10,323 nt of DNA from an uncultured Verrucomicrobiota bacterium (GCA_946631535.1 CAMPAF010000087.1:1-10323), one strand, 5' to 3'; shown: positions 1 through 7,559, counted from the first letter of the stretch. Made by a program: numbers and translations. Notes: generated from the sequence alone by a model not told the origin.

Positions 1-767
1 TCGCGGAGCCACTGGTGCGACACCTCGTACGCCGTCTTGGCGTCGAGCGCCGGAAGATGGTCGTGCTTGAGCGTGGCCATCGCCGCCATGAGGGCCTCGC
101 GGTAACCGCAGTTCTCGTAGCGGGGACGCCCCTCCATGTAGTAGGACTCCGCCTCGAAGCTCCCGCCGGGCGGCAGGGTGATCCACGTGTCGTAGCGGCC
201 CGTGTAACTGTACTTGAACGTGTAGCTTACGGGGCTTTCGCGGATCGGGTAGATGATACGGTGCTCGAAGCGGCCGTCCTCGAGCTTGCGGATCGAGCAG
301 GAACTCTCCAGCGACGCCGCGTCGCGGTCCGAAGCGTACATCGCAAACAGCTCGTCCTTCGTCTCGGAGAGCGTGCAGGACGGGATGGCCGCGCGGTCGT
401 AGCCGAACACCCACGGCTCGCCGTCGCGCTCAAGTCCGCTCGGCGAGACCTGCGATCCGAACTTGTTGTCGCCGTAGATGACGCCGGGGATCACCCAGTT
501 CGTCGGCTTGAAGGAGGTGTCCGCACGCACGGCCACCTGAAACGTGCGCGTCTCGTTCGAGAGGTTCGTCACCTTCACGAGACGCGTGAAGAGCTTGCAG
601 CCGGCCGGCGCGCCTTTCGCCTCGCGCACGCATTCCTGGACGGTGTACTTGGCCGCGCAGTCGACGTCGCCGCCGCCCTTCTCGTATATCTCCACCGGCA
701 GGAGCCTGCCGAAGCCCGCAGACGCGATGCCCGCGACCGCGAGCGCGAAGAATAATGTCGTACGCAT
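1..767 (-). CDS. Secreted protein of unknown function, N-terminal part (runs off left edge)
   Basis: An uninterrupted reading frame of 255 codons runs from ATG at 767 to the window edge, so the C-terminus is missing. Residues 1-17 form a signal peptide: MRTT, then a hydrophobic core (LFFALAVAGIA), with a likely cleavage after ASA. The next ~200 residues alternate polar and aromatic positions, as in a beta-sandwich (for example residues 90-104, NWVIPGVIYGDNKFG). From about residue 219 the sequence turns helical (YREALMAAMATLKHD), as in secreted carbohydrate-active enzymes with a beta domain followed by an alpha/alpha barrel; this comparison is inference only. It has several cysteines (37, 46, 57, 131, 157, 220). 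It starts 31 bp after the Ldi-domain gene, with no clear promoter between, so it is probably the last visible gene of that operon. An AAGGAA lies about 10 nt before the ATG. I do not recognise the family. Confidence 0.82.
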   Translation of the reverse strand, partial: MRTTLFFALAVAGIASAGFGRLLPVEIYEKGGGDVDCAAKYTVQECVREAKGAPAGCKLFTRLVKVTNLSNETRTFQVAVRADTSFKPTNWVIPGVIYGDNKFGSQVSPSGLERDGEPWVFGYDRAAIPSCTLSETKDELFAMYASDRDAASLESSCSIRKLEDGRFEHRIIYPIRESPVSYTFKYSYTGRYDTWITLPPGGSFEAESYYMEGRPRYENCGYREALMAAMATLKHDHLPALDAKTAYEVSHQWLR

Positions 768-788
768 GGTGTGCTGTTCCTTTCCTTG

Positions 789-807
789 AAGTTTTTCCTC
801 AAAACTT
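789..807 (-). other. Small hairpin in the gap between Ldi-domain gene and secreted-protein gene
   Basis: AAGTTTT (789-795) and AAAACTT (801-807) are perfect 7-bp arms around a 5-base loop. The hairpin overlaps the stop codon of the upstream gene (799-801) and lies just before the next ribosome-binding site. In the direction of transcription it is not followed by a U-run, so it does not look like an intrinsic terminator. It may only affect mRNA processing or relative expression. Confidence 0.3.
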
Positions 808-3231
808 GAGCGGGCCTCGGCCCTGCACGAGATCCCTGAGACGGCTGCCGTTCTTCTCGGCGAGCGAAATGATGCGGTTGGCCGTGGCGCCGATGCGCCA
901 GTCGCGGCCCGCCTCGAGCCGAAGCATGCCGCCTTCGCGGACGAGGAACTTGTCCGCGATGGCGTCGAGGCGATCCGCCGTCTCGTCATCGTCGCACGCA
1001 CGCGCGGCGGCGGCGAGGAACGACGATGCCGCAACCGGCGGCACGTCCACCGGCCGGCAGCAGGTGAAATCCTCGTTACCAACGTCGGGCCGCGTTTCAA
1101 GGCCTTCCCAGTCTATCTTCTCGGCCGCCTTGCGCCAGAGCGCCACCGCCGTCCGCCGGTCTGCCGCCCACGGCTCGTACCAGAGCAGCGACCAGCCGTC
1201 CAGCGCGCCGTCGCCGCGCGGGTAGAAGATTCCCGACCTTACGTGGTACACGAGCTTCATCGCGCCGCCGCCGAACATGGGACCGACGTACTTGGCAAGC
1301 GCCCACTTCTCCCACCGGCGCGCGTCCTTCGTCCAGTCCCCGTAACCTAGCCTAGCGAAGAGCGACAGCGCCACGTGAGGATGGTTGTTGCAGGGGAAGA
1401 ACATGAGCCCTGGCTCGCACGTGATGCCGCCGTTGGGGCCATTCCGCATCTGGTATACCGTAACGTCGATGAGCTTCTTCACGTCGTAGTGCACGCGCTT
1501 CCCGTCCTTCCACACGAAGTCGAAGCCGTCGCGCCAGTACCGCTTGTCGCCAGTGAACGTCTCGTAGAGCGCCAGGAGCTGGAGCAGATGACCGGTGTAC
1601 ATCACGTTCTCGCGATAGCAGGGGTCCGGAGCCCATGGCTTGCGTCCCCAATAGTTCTTGCTCATAGAGTACGCCCAAACGTCCCGCTTCAGGTAGCGCT
1701 CTATGCAGTTGCCGAGGATGCGCGCAACCGTCTTGCGCTGGGCAGCGTCGCCGCGCATCCCAAGCGCCGCCGCGGCATACCCGCAGAAGGCGATGTGGTA
1801 GCGCTTGGAGAAATTCCCGTGCTGCGTGCCGCCGATGTCCCACCAGGACTTCTCCTCCGCGGGCGGCAGCTTGCCCGTCACATGGTCGAGCCAGCGGAGC
1901 GCCGCCAACTCGTCTTCGGCGAGTGGACGCCCGAACGAGCTTACAGGCCGATCAGCCGACGCTTCCTTTGCTTCTGACGCAAATGGCGGAACTTCCGTCG
2001 TCCCGGCCGCCACCGCCACCATCCCAGCCGCCAGAATCGCGACAAGCACTACCATCTGCCAGCGGCTAAGCGGCGCGGAGCGCTCGCGCCAGGCGATGTC
2101 GCCCACCCACACGGCGAACGACACGATCAGGACCTTCTGCGTTGCCGTCACCCACGGCGCAAACGGCAACAGGTCAGCATCGTGCAGAAACAGGAAGGCG
2201 CCGAAGGACGAGATGACGGACAGCAGGACGCATGCCCACACGAGGTCGCGCCTCGCGTCCTTGCGCGTCCTGGCGAACAGCACCCCCGCCCCTCCCAGCG
2301 CCGCCATGTGGCAGCCCGCGTTGTGGAACAGCATGTTCACGTTCTCCGGCACGAGGGCGATGGTGCACAGCCCCGCGACATTGACGGGCCCGCCCCACGC
2401 CAGAAGCTTTCCCCTCCATGGGCTCTCGAGGAAGCGGTTCCCGACACGCCGCTCGTTCCGCATTCGCTCACTCGCCAGTGACTCGCTCTTCCTTATAATG
2501 CAAGCCCACACGTGAGCGACCGATAGCGCGGCGCATCCTAGCCCGGCGATGAAGAGGTAGTGGCACCAAGGATACGCCACTCCGCGCACGACCGTGCGCC
2601 CTAGTGCGCTAAGCATCTTCATGAACGGGTTGTATCCCCCGCCCGGATAGCAGACCCCCGCAAGCAAGAACAGGAGGAACGCCGCTGAGCCGCCCAACGA
2701 CGCCATCGTCCACACGTTGCGCTTCTCCGGAGCGAAGCGCCACTCCCGCGGCAATATCCACGAGATCAGCAGACAGACCTCTGCCAGCACGTACATGGGG
2801 CCGGCCAGCATGTGGCAGCCCGGCATTCGCAAGAGACCGCCGCCGATCATGAGGTCAGAGGCGCACAGGATGCCGATCCCGCAGGCGTAGAACACGCGCC
2901 GCGTGGCGTACGCGACAGAGAATGCGATGGCGGTGAGGACCGCATATGCGCCTACGGCGACTCCCGTGGCGATCGGCAGCACAGGCGCCAGCCTGACGCC
3001 GGCGAATATCCCAAGAGGCAAGGCAAGCGCGAGCGCCATGCGCCAGTCCGGACGTGCCTCGCGCAGCTGCCCGAACGTCCAAAGGACCTGCGCCAGCGAG
3101 AAGCATGCGACGCCGCAGAGGAATTCCGGCGAGCGGCTAGGCGCGCCCTTGACCGCAAGGAACCAGTCGCCCATGCCGGCCGCGACAAACCCGGCCAGCA
3201 TCCATGCCCTTCGGAAGGTGAACCAGGCCAT
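799..3231 (-). CDS. Polytopic membrane protein with C-terminal linalool dehydratase/isomerase (Ldi)-like domain
   Basis: 810 residues. About residues 8-410 carry some 12 hydrophobic segments. Residues 8-160 resemble the YhhN/TMEM86 (lysoplasmalogenase) fold, with GDWFL at 21-25 and a late ILCASDLMIGGG at 121-132. Residues ~175-410 form a second membrane block with PGGGYNPFMKMLSALG (196-211), recalling DUF998; both assignments are tentative. A linker follows (~411-435), then a soluble Ldi-like domain (~436-810). Compared from memory with Castellaniella LinD, YHIAF (478-482) matches the Tyr66 segment, ENVMYTGHL (541-549) puts His548 at His129, and CEPGLMFFPC (605-614) puts Cys605/Cys614 at Cys171/Cys180 with the same spacing. 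Asp449 may match Asp39; no clear Tyr45 equivalent is seen. Family knowledge: Ldi hydrates or dehydrates monoterpene alcohols. The substrate here is unknown. It starts 3 bp after the mlaD-like stop, so it is almost certainly cotranscribed with the MlaF/MlaD genes. Confidence 0.85.
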   Translation of the reverse strand: MAWFTFRRAWMLAGFVAAGMGDWFLAVKGAPSRSPEFLCGVACFSLAQVLWTFGQLREARPDWRMALALALPLGIFAGVRLAPVLPIATGVAVGAYAVLTAIAFSVAYATRRVFYACGIGILCASDLMIGGGLLRMPGCHMLAGPMYVLAEVCLLISWILPREWRFAPEKRNVWTMASLGGSAAFLLFLLAGVCYPGGGYNPFMKMLSALGRTVVRGVAYPWCHYLFIAGLGCAALSVAHVWACIIRKSESLASERMRNERRVGNRFLESPWRGKLLAWGGPVNVAGLCTIALVPENVNMLFHNAGCHMAALGGAGVLFARTRKDARRDLVWACVLLSVISSFGAFLFLHDADLLPFAPWVTATQKVLIVSFAVWVGDIAWRERSAPLSRWQMVVLVAILAAGMVAVAAGTTEVPPFASEAKEASADRPVSSFGRPLAEDELAALRWLDHVTGKLPPAEEKSWWDIGGTQHGNFSKRYHIAFCGYAAAALGMRGDAAQRKTVARILGNCIERYLKRDVWAYSMSKNYWGRKPWAPDPCYRENVMYTGHLLQLLALYETFTGDKRYWRDGFDFVWKDGKRVHYDVKKLIDVTVYQMRNGPNGGITCEPGLMFFPCNNHPHVALSLFARLGYGDWTKDARRWEKWALAKYVGPMFGGGAMKLVYHVRSGIFYPRGDGALDGWSLLWYEPWAADRRTAVALWRKAAEKIDWEGLETRPDVGNEDFTCCRPVDVPPVAASSFLAAAARACDDDETADRLDAIADKFLVREGGMLRLEAGRDWRIGATANRIISLAEKNGSRLRDLVQGRGPLKF

Positions 3232-3234
3232 GCG

Positions 3235-4386
3235 TCAGAGTCCACCCATTATCAGGGATCCGAAAGTCGAGATGGGAGTCGTGTCGCGGTAGTTGTCCAC
3301 GATCTGGCGAACGTCCTTGATGAGGCCGTTGACCTCGTCGTACATCTCCTGGTCCGTCGTCAGCTTGCCGAGCGTTCCCTCGCCCTTCGCCAGCTTGTCC
3401 GACACCGACTTCAGGTTCTCCATGAGCTTCGAGGCGTTGTCGGCCAATTCCTTGTCGTCCATGATCTTCCCAAGCAGGCCTTCGCTGCTCTTCAGCTTCT
3501 CGGAGGCAGCGCGGATGTTGGCGACGGTGTTCGTGAGATCGCCCCAAAGCGAATCGTCCTTCGCAAGCAGGCGCCCGAGCGTGCCCTCGCCCTTCTCGAT
3601 ACGCTCGGCCACGGACGCCGCATGCGCGAACGTGTCCTTTATGCTCGCCACAGCGTTCGTAAGGTCGCCGTAGGCCGCCTCGTCCTTAGACAGCAGCTTG
3701 CCGAGCGTTCCCTCTCCCTTCTCCAGACGCGCGGAGATGGCAGCCGCGTTGTCGAACGTCTGCCGCGCGCTGGCGACGGTGTTCGTGAGGTCGTCGTAGA
3801 GTTCACTGTCGCTTGAGAGTAGCTTGCCTACCGTACCATCGCCACGCTCCACGCGCGCAACGATGAGGTTGAGGTTCTTGGCGGTCTCCTCGAAGTTTGT
3901 CACGATGTTCTTCAGGCTCCCTTCGGACGTGAGGTCGCTGAGGTTGCGCGCTATCTCGCCGATGTCGCGCATCCAGTCCACCGGCGGCTCGCCATGGAAC
4001 ACCGTCGTGCCAAGCGGCTTCACCTTCCCCGTGCCCTCCTCAAGCAGGAGGTAGTTGCCGCCGAGAAGCGAGAGCGCCGACACCGACGCCTGCCCCGTCT
4101 CGCGCATCACGACGTCGCTGTCCACCTTCACGCGCACCGTGATGTTGGACGATCCCAGCTCGATGCGCTCCACGGCGCCCACCTTCATGCCGCGGTACAT
4201 CACGCTGTCGCGCTCCTTCAGCCCGCCGACGTCTCGGAACACGAACGTCGCCGACGTCTTCGCGCGGCCAAGCAGGAGATCCACGCCCGATATCACGATC
4301 GTGAAGTACGCCAGAAGCGCCAGCACCGCCACCATGAAGATGCCGACGATCACTTCAGCAAAGACATCACTGTTTTTTCTGCTCAT
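3235..4386 (-). CDS. MlaD-family (MCE domain) lipid-transport protein
   Basis: 383 residues. It has a short cytoplasmic N-terminus and one membrane anchor (about 11-33, VIVGIFMVAVLALLAYFTIVI). An MCE/MlaD domain follows at ~43-122, with the hallmark YRGMKVGAVERI (64-75) and SLLGGNYLLLEEG (106-118). The remaining ~260 residues are helical and carry five G-E-G-T-L-G-K-L-type repeats starting at residues 182, 224, 266, 301 and 335. Family knowledge: MCE proteins are periplasmic substrate-binding subunits of Mla-type ABC transporters and move phospholipids or other lipids between the inner and outer membranes. The start is supported by GGAG (4398-4395), 8 nt before the ATG, and by the ATGA overlap with the ATPase gene, which suggests translational coupling. 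It is longer than E. coli MlaD (~180 residues); long helical C-termini are common in other MCE proteins. Confidence 0.93.
   Translation of the reverse strand: MSRKNSDVFAEVIVGIFMVAVLALLAYFTIVISGVDLLLGRAKTSATFVFRDVGGLKERDSVMYRGMKVGAVERIELGSSNITVRVKVDSDVVMRETGQASVSALSLLGGNYLLLEEGTGKVKPLGTTVFHGEPPVDWMRDIGEIARNLSDLTSEGSLKNIVTNFEETAKNLNLIVARVERGDGTVGKLLSSDSELYDDLTNTVASARQTFDNAAAISARLEKGEGTLGKLLSKDEAAYGDLTNAVASIKDTFAHAASVAERIEKGEGTLGRLLAKDDSLWGDLTNTVANIRAASEKLKSSEGLLGKIMDDKELADNASKLMENLKSVSDKLAKGEGTLGKLTTDQEMYDEVNGLIKDVRQIVDNYRDTTPISTFGSLIMGGL
3286..3852 (-). repeat. Internal tandem repeats in the MlaD-like C-terminus (42/42/~38/~31/~36 residues)
   Basis: Two exact 42-residue (126-nt) units occupy residues 179-220 and 221-262, and a third starts at 263. 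Each begins with (V/L/I)E(R/K)G(D/E)GT(V/L)G(K/R)LL and contains DLTN(T/A)VA. Two degenerate units follow (SEGLLGKIM at 301, GEGTLGKLT at 335). The repeats probably form stacked helices or a coiled coil extending from the MCE ring. The DNA is also similar between units, with GAGCGT(G/T)CCCTC on the plus strand at each boundary, which points to duplication. Confidence 0.8.
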
Positions 4387-5138
4387 AGTTTCTTCTCCAG
4401 CAAGTCAGGCGTGATGAACTGCGCCTCCAGGAACTCGCGCACTTCGGGGTTCGACGAGCGCACGAACTCCGCTGGCGGCGCCATCTCCACCACGTGCCCG
4501 TTCTTAAGCATGAGGACCTTGTCCGCGAAGAGGAGCGCGCCCTGCAGGTCGTGCGTCACCACGATGGAGGTGACTCCGCGCTCCTTGTTCAGCTTGCGGA
4601 TCAGGCGGTTGATCGTAATCGACGTAACCGGGTCCAGACCCGACGTCGGCTCGTCGTAAAGCACGATGTCGCATTCGCGCACCAGCACGCGCGCAAGGCC
4701 TGCGCGCTTTTGCATTCCGCCGGATATCTCGGCCGGATAGAGATCCGCCGCGCCCGACAGATCCACCGCAGCGAGCGCGTCTGCCACGCGCCGGTCGATC
4801 GCAGCGTCGTCCAGATTCGTCCGCTCCCTGAGCGGCAACGCCACGTTCTCGCCCACCGTGAGCCAGCCCAGCAGCGCGCCGCCCTGGAACAGGTAGCCGA
4901 TCCTGGCGTGGATCGCCTCCAGCGCCTTGCCGCGCGCAGAGGAAATCTCCATGTCGTCCAGCCACACGCTCCCGGATGTCGGCGTCAGGAGACGGACGAG
5001 GTGCTTCAGCGTCACGGACTTGCCAGTGCCGGACGGTCCCACGAGCGCAAGCACCTCGCCATTGTCGACAGTGAAGGACACGCCGGCAAGGACTTCCCTG
5101 CCGTCGAACCGCTTCACGACGTTCTCAAACCGAATCAT
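4383..5138 (-). CDS. MlaF-type ABC transporter ATP-binding protein
   Basis: 251 residues with a complete nucleotide-binding domain: Walker A GPSGTGKS (34-41), Q-loop in LFQGGALL (83-90, Gln85), signature ISGGMQKR (138-145), Walker B IVLYDE (158-163), D-loop SGLDP, and H-loop His196 in VTHD. The LFQGGAL stretch and C-terminal ITPDLLEKKL fit the MlaF/Mkl branch that powers MCE lipid transporters. It should act on the cytoplasmic face with an MlaE permease, but no permease gene is adjacent: the next gene upstream encodes an unrelated secreted protein. The start at 5138 is set by the first residues of the domain (MIRFENVVKRFDG) and by a -10 box only 9 nt upstream. There is no Shine-Dalgarno sequence, which suggests a leaderless message. 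The end overlaps the mlaD-like start by 4 nt. Confidence 0.94.
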   Translation of the reverse strand: MIRFENVVKRFDGREVLAGVSFTVDNGEVLALVGPSGTGKSVTLKHLVRLLTPTSGSVWLDDMEISSARGKALEAIHARIGYLFQGGALLGWLTVGENVALPLRERTNLDDAAIDRRVADALAAVDLSGAADLYPAEISGGMQKRAGLARVLVRECDIVLYDEPTSGLDPVTSITINRLIRKLNKERGVTSIVVTHDLQGALLFADKVLMLKNGHVVEMAPPAEFVRSSNPEVREFLEAQFITPDLLEKKL

Positions 5139-5234
5139 GACGCAGACATTATACCATAAAGTCGCAGGCCCGCATCGCCGCTAACGTACTCTATTGTGCA
5201 AAATTTCCAAAATCGGAGTGACGCTAGAAGTGCC
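5139..5234. other. Intergenic gap between beta-helix gene and MlaF operon
   Basis: These 96 bp hold the operon's extended -10 box near the left end and an AT-rich stretch around 5194-5213. I see no convincing intrinsic terminator for the beta-helix gene, so some read-through into the operon is possible. Confidence 0.5.
5148..5156 (-). promoter_or_regulatory. Extended -10 promoter for the MlaF-MlaD-Ldi operon
   Basis: On the minus strand, TGGTATAAT (5156-5148) is a perfect extended -10 element (TGn plus TATAAT). The -35 region around 5176-5171 (GATGCG) is poor, which the TGn motif could compensate for. Transcription would start near 5141, leaving almost no leader before the ATG at 5138. Confidence 0.65.
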
Positions 5235-7445
5235 TCAGCGAGGCTCGAAGCTGCCCGGATTGTCCGTGAGCACGAGGCCGTCGTACTGGGGCTTGCCGTA
5301 TGGCGTTGCTCGGATGCGCACCGTGTGCTGTCCCGGCTGGAAATCCCAGTGGCAGGTCATGTCGCCGAACTTGTGCCCGGGCGTGAGCATCGTCCAGGTA
5401 GGATAGGGCTTGGTCTGCTGGATCGACTCGGCCGCCTGTTCGCCGTCCACCGCCACGAGCAGGCGGTCGCGCCCCCCCCCCTTTGCGTGAACCATCATGT
5501 AGTAGCGTCCAGCTTTCGGCACGTCAAACGTGAACGCGGTTTCCTTCTTGCGGTCGAAGGTCTTGAACTCGCCTTCGCGCAGGCCGTCCGCGTAGAGGGC
5601 GAAATCCCCTTCCCGCGCGGCCTTGTAAGGCGGGACGAAATCCGTCTCCGCGTAGAGCGACACGGGGCGCGACAGGCCCTCCGTCGTGCGAACGAGGAAC
5701 GCGCCGCGGTAGTTGTGGCGGTCGACCATGCGCTCGGGCCGGAACGTGACGGTGAACATCACTTTGCCGCCCGCGGGGATCACGCCCTGCGCGGGAGCGA
5801 CGTCGAACCAGTCGAACGCGTCGCATTTCGCGACGGCGAACGGCACGTCGCGCGCGCCGCCCGTGGCCGTCACGCGCACGTGCGCCGGCGCCGCCCGTCC
5901 CTTCGCCACCTGGATGCCGGAGAAGCGCGCGCGGTCGAGCTGGAAGCCCGCCGGACGCGCCGGCCACTTCACGGGAAGGTCCTTCTCGGCGAGCTCGACG
6001 CCGAATTTGTCATCCATGCTCGTCATGAACGGCGACACGTCGCGTCCGCGGAACTTCTGCGCGCCGCAGAACGTGTTGCCGCGTGTCTGGAGGCGCAGGA
6101 GCTGCATGCGCGTGATGCCGGTGCCCGTGCCCCAGAGGAGGTTGCCGTACATGTACGCCCAGGCCTCCGCGCCGTGCTCGCCGCCGCCGGTCTTGATCGT
6201 CTGTCCGGCGAGCCCGAACTCGTCGCCCATCGAGTAGAAGCCGTTGTCGTGCACGTACACGGGGCTCGCCATGCAGCCCTGCACGGACACGCCGCAGAGC
6301 GCCTCCTCGAAGCGGTTGTCCCAGCAGCGCACGTTCTGCTGACCGCCGTCGAGCTCGATGCAGTCGTCGTTGCAAATCGCCATGAAGTTGCCGTAGACGT
6401 CGGCGTCACGGTTGAAGCCGCCGTCCGCGCTGAAGTTGCCGATGCTCTCCACGGCGTCGTTCCAGCGGTGCGCGTCGCTCCCGACGAAGTCGTTCCAGCG
6501 GATGACGGTGGAGTGGTCGGGGCTCTGCAGGACGACGGCCTCGGGTCCGGCGGGGTGGGAGTAGAACCAGCTGTTCGCCCGTCCGCGCGGGTCGTGGATG
6601 AAGCAGCGCTCCACCACGACCGCCTGGCTTCCCCTTCCGATCTTGATGGCGCCGTCCATGTTGATGCCGTAGCCGCGCGCCGGCTTGCCGACCTCGTGGC
6701 GGCGCCCGAGCATGTCGAAGCGCGGCGTGCCCACGCGTCCCCATCGCGCGATGTCGCAGCCGCGCACGCGCACGCACGAACTCTTCTCGATGGTCATCAC
6801 GTACCGCGCACCGGAGCCGCGGATCGTGAGGTTGTCGAAGAGCACGTACGCCGCGCCCTCCACCTGGAAGCAGAGTTCCTTCTCAGTAGGGTTGTCCAGC
6901 ACCACGCCGGGCTTGGTCGCATAGCGCACCCAGCCGTCGGGCTTGCCGCGGTCGCTCACCTTCACGGGGAACGTCGTCTGCGCGTCGAGCCACACTGTGC
7001 GCGCCACCGGCACTTCGCTCGCCCACGTGCGGAACGATGTCTGCGCGCGGACATTTCCGTCCGCCACAATGCGCAACTCGTATTCGGTGTCCTCCTCGAG
7101 GCGCAGGATTGAGCCTCGGTAGTCGCCCGTCTCGTCGAAGTGCGGGAACTCGCGCAGCGTCTGCCACGACCCCGCGCCGCGCTTGCGCCACTCGAGCGCG
7201 AGGCCGGGCACGGCCTTCGCCGCTCCGTAGCACACGCCGCTCGCGGCGAACGTGGGCCGCACGCGCAGCACGCCTTCCGCCACGGGGGCGATGAGCGTCT
7301 TCCGGCGCGCAGCACGTTCGGCGTCCGAAGGCTGCGCGGACCCGGGCCGCGTTGCGCCAAATGCGCCGAGCGCGGCCAACAGCATGCCCAGCAGACCCGC
7401 CATGAGGCGGCATCTGCCCGTTTCGACCAGACGAGAATTGCTCAT
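5235..7445 (-). CDS. Secreted right-handed beta-helix protein with C-terminal carbohydrate-binding-like domain
   Basis: 736 residues from ATG 7445. This start is preferred over an upstream in-frame ATG at 7511 because a -35/-10 promoter ends 7 nt before it and a signal peptide follows directly (hydrophobic ~13-31, LMAGLLGMLLAALGAFGA). Residues ~57-150 resemble a fibronectin-III-like domain. Residues ~180-465 are beta-helix rungs rich in N, D and G (CVRVRGCDIARWG, AVVVERCFIHDP, NRDADVYGNFMAICNDDCIELDG at 345-367). Residues ~515-605 form an Ig-like domain, and ~606-736 a beta-sandwich with GRYYMMVHAKG and LLVAVDGEQ, as in CBM6/35-like modules. Family knowledge: such proteins are polysaccharide lyases, hydrolases or glycan-binding proteins; I cannot name substrate or catalytic residues. 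It is separate from the lipid operon downstream. A G10 tract encodes Gly656-658. Confidence 0.87.
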   Translation of the reverse strand: MSNSRLVETGRCRLMAGLLGMLLAALGAFGATRPGSAQPSDAERAARRKTLIAPVAEGVLRVRPTFAASGVCYGAAKAVPGLALEWRKRGAGSWQTLREFPHFDETGDYRGSILRLEEDTEYELRIVADGNVRAQTSFRTWASEVPVARTVWLDAQTTFPVKVSDRGKPDGWVRYATKPGVVLDNPTEKELCFQVEGAAYVLFDNLTIRGSGARYVMTIEKSSCVRVRGCDIARWGRVGTPRFDMLGRRHEVGKPARGYGINMDGAIKIGRGSQAVVVERCFIHDPRGRANSWFYSHPAGPEAVVLQSPDHSTVIRWNDFVGSDAHRWNDAVESIGNFSADGGFNRDADVYGNFMAICNDDCIELDGGQQNVRCWDNRFEEALCGVSVQGCMASPVYVHDNGFYSMGDEFGLAGQTIKTGGGEHGAEAWAYMYGNLLWGTGTGITRMQLLRLQTRGNTFCGAQKFRGRDVSPFMTSMDDKFGVELAEKDLPVKWPARPAGFQLDRARFSGIQVAKGRAAPAHVRVTATGGARDVPFAVAKCDAFDWFDVAPAQGVIPAGGKVMFTVTFRPERMVDRHNYRGAFLVRTTEGLSRPVSLYAETDFVPPYKAAREGDFALYADGLREGEFKTFDRKKETAFTFDVPKAGRYYMMVHAKGGGRDRLLVAVDGEQAAESIQQTKPYPTWTMLTPGHKFGDMTCHWDFQPGQHTVRIRATPYGKPQYDGLVLTDNPGSFEPR
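5472..5481 (-). repeat. G10 homopolymer inside the beta-helix gene
   Basis: Ten consecutive C on the plus strand (ten G in the coding strand) encode Gly656-658 in the C-terminal binding-like domain. Tracts of this length are prone to slippage. A one-base change would replace or truncate the last ~80 residues. It may be a phase-variable site or simply a sequencing-sensitive spot; as given, the frame is intact. Confidence 0.6.
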
Positions 7446-7452
7446 GCGGCAG

Positions 7453-7481
7453 ATTATACACCAAACAGACGGCGCCATCAA
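7453..7481 (-). promoter_or_regulatory. Sigma-70-type promoter of the beta-helix gene
   Basis: On the minus strand, TTGATG (7481-7476) and TATAAT (7458-7453) are separated by exactly 17 bp. The -10 box ends 7 nt before the ATG at 7445, so transcription would begin at or next to the start codon. No Shine-Dalgarno sequence fits in that gap. Confidence 0.7.
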
Positions 7482-7522
7482 CGGGCCGGGAACCTGGCAC
7501 TTCAAGTCCAAGCTCGCAATTC

Positions 7523-7551
7523 TTGCACCGCGGCGCGAAATACACTATACT
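7523..7551 (+). promoter_or_regulatory. Sigma-70-type promoter of the hydF operon
   Basis: TTGCAC (7523-7528) and TATACT (7546-7551) are 17 bp apart. The predicted transcription start is about 7558, 30 nt before the hydF ATG and right at a small upstream ORF. It is divergent from the beta-helix promoter, with about 90 bp between the two start points. Confidence 0.6.
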
Positions 7552-7559
7552 TGTCGGCC

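Noticed and set aside
799..3231. Naming the gene linD or assigning linalool as substrate
   Set aside because: Some catalytic positions match, but Tyr45 is not evident, there is an insertion near the site, and the protein is membrane-fused. Only family-level similarity can be claimed.
2812..3816. A 334-codon open frame on the plus strand
   Set aside because: It crosses the ends of two well-supported minus-strand genes and has a low-complexity composition; it is an antisense shadow.
5196..7112. A 638-codon open frame on the plus strand
   Set aside because: It lies antisense to the beta-helix gene, is rich in R, A, V and H with no domain, and the minus-strand frame has a signal peptide, promoter and recognisable folds. 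High GC makes such antisense frames common.
7446..7511. Longer N-terminus for the beta-helix protein (ATG at 7511)
   Set aside because: The extra 22 residues would be encoded across the -35 and -10 boxes and would put polar sequence and cysteines before the signal peptide.
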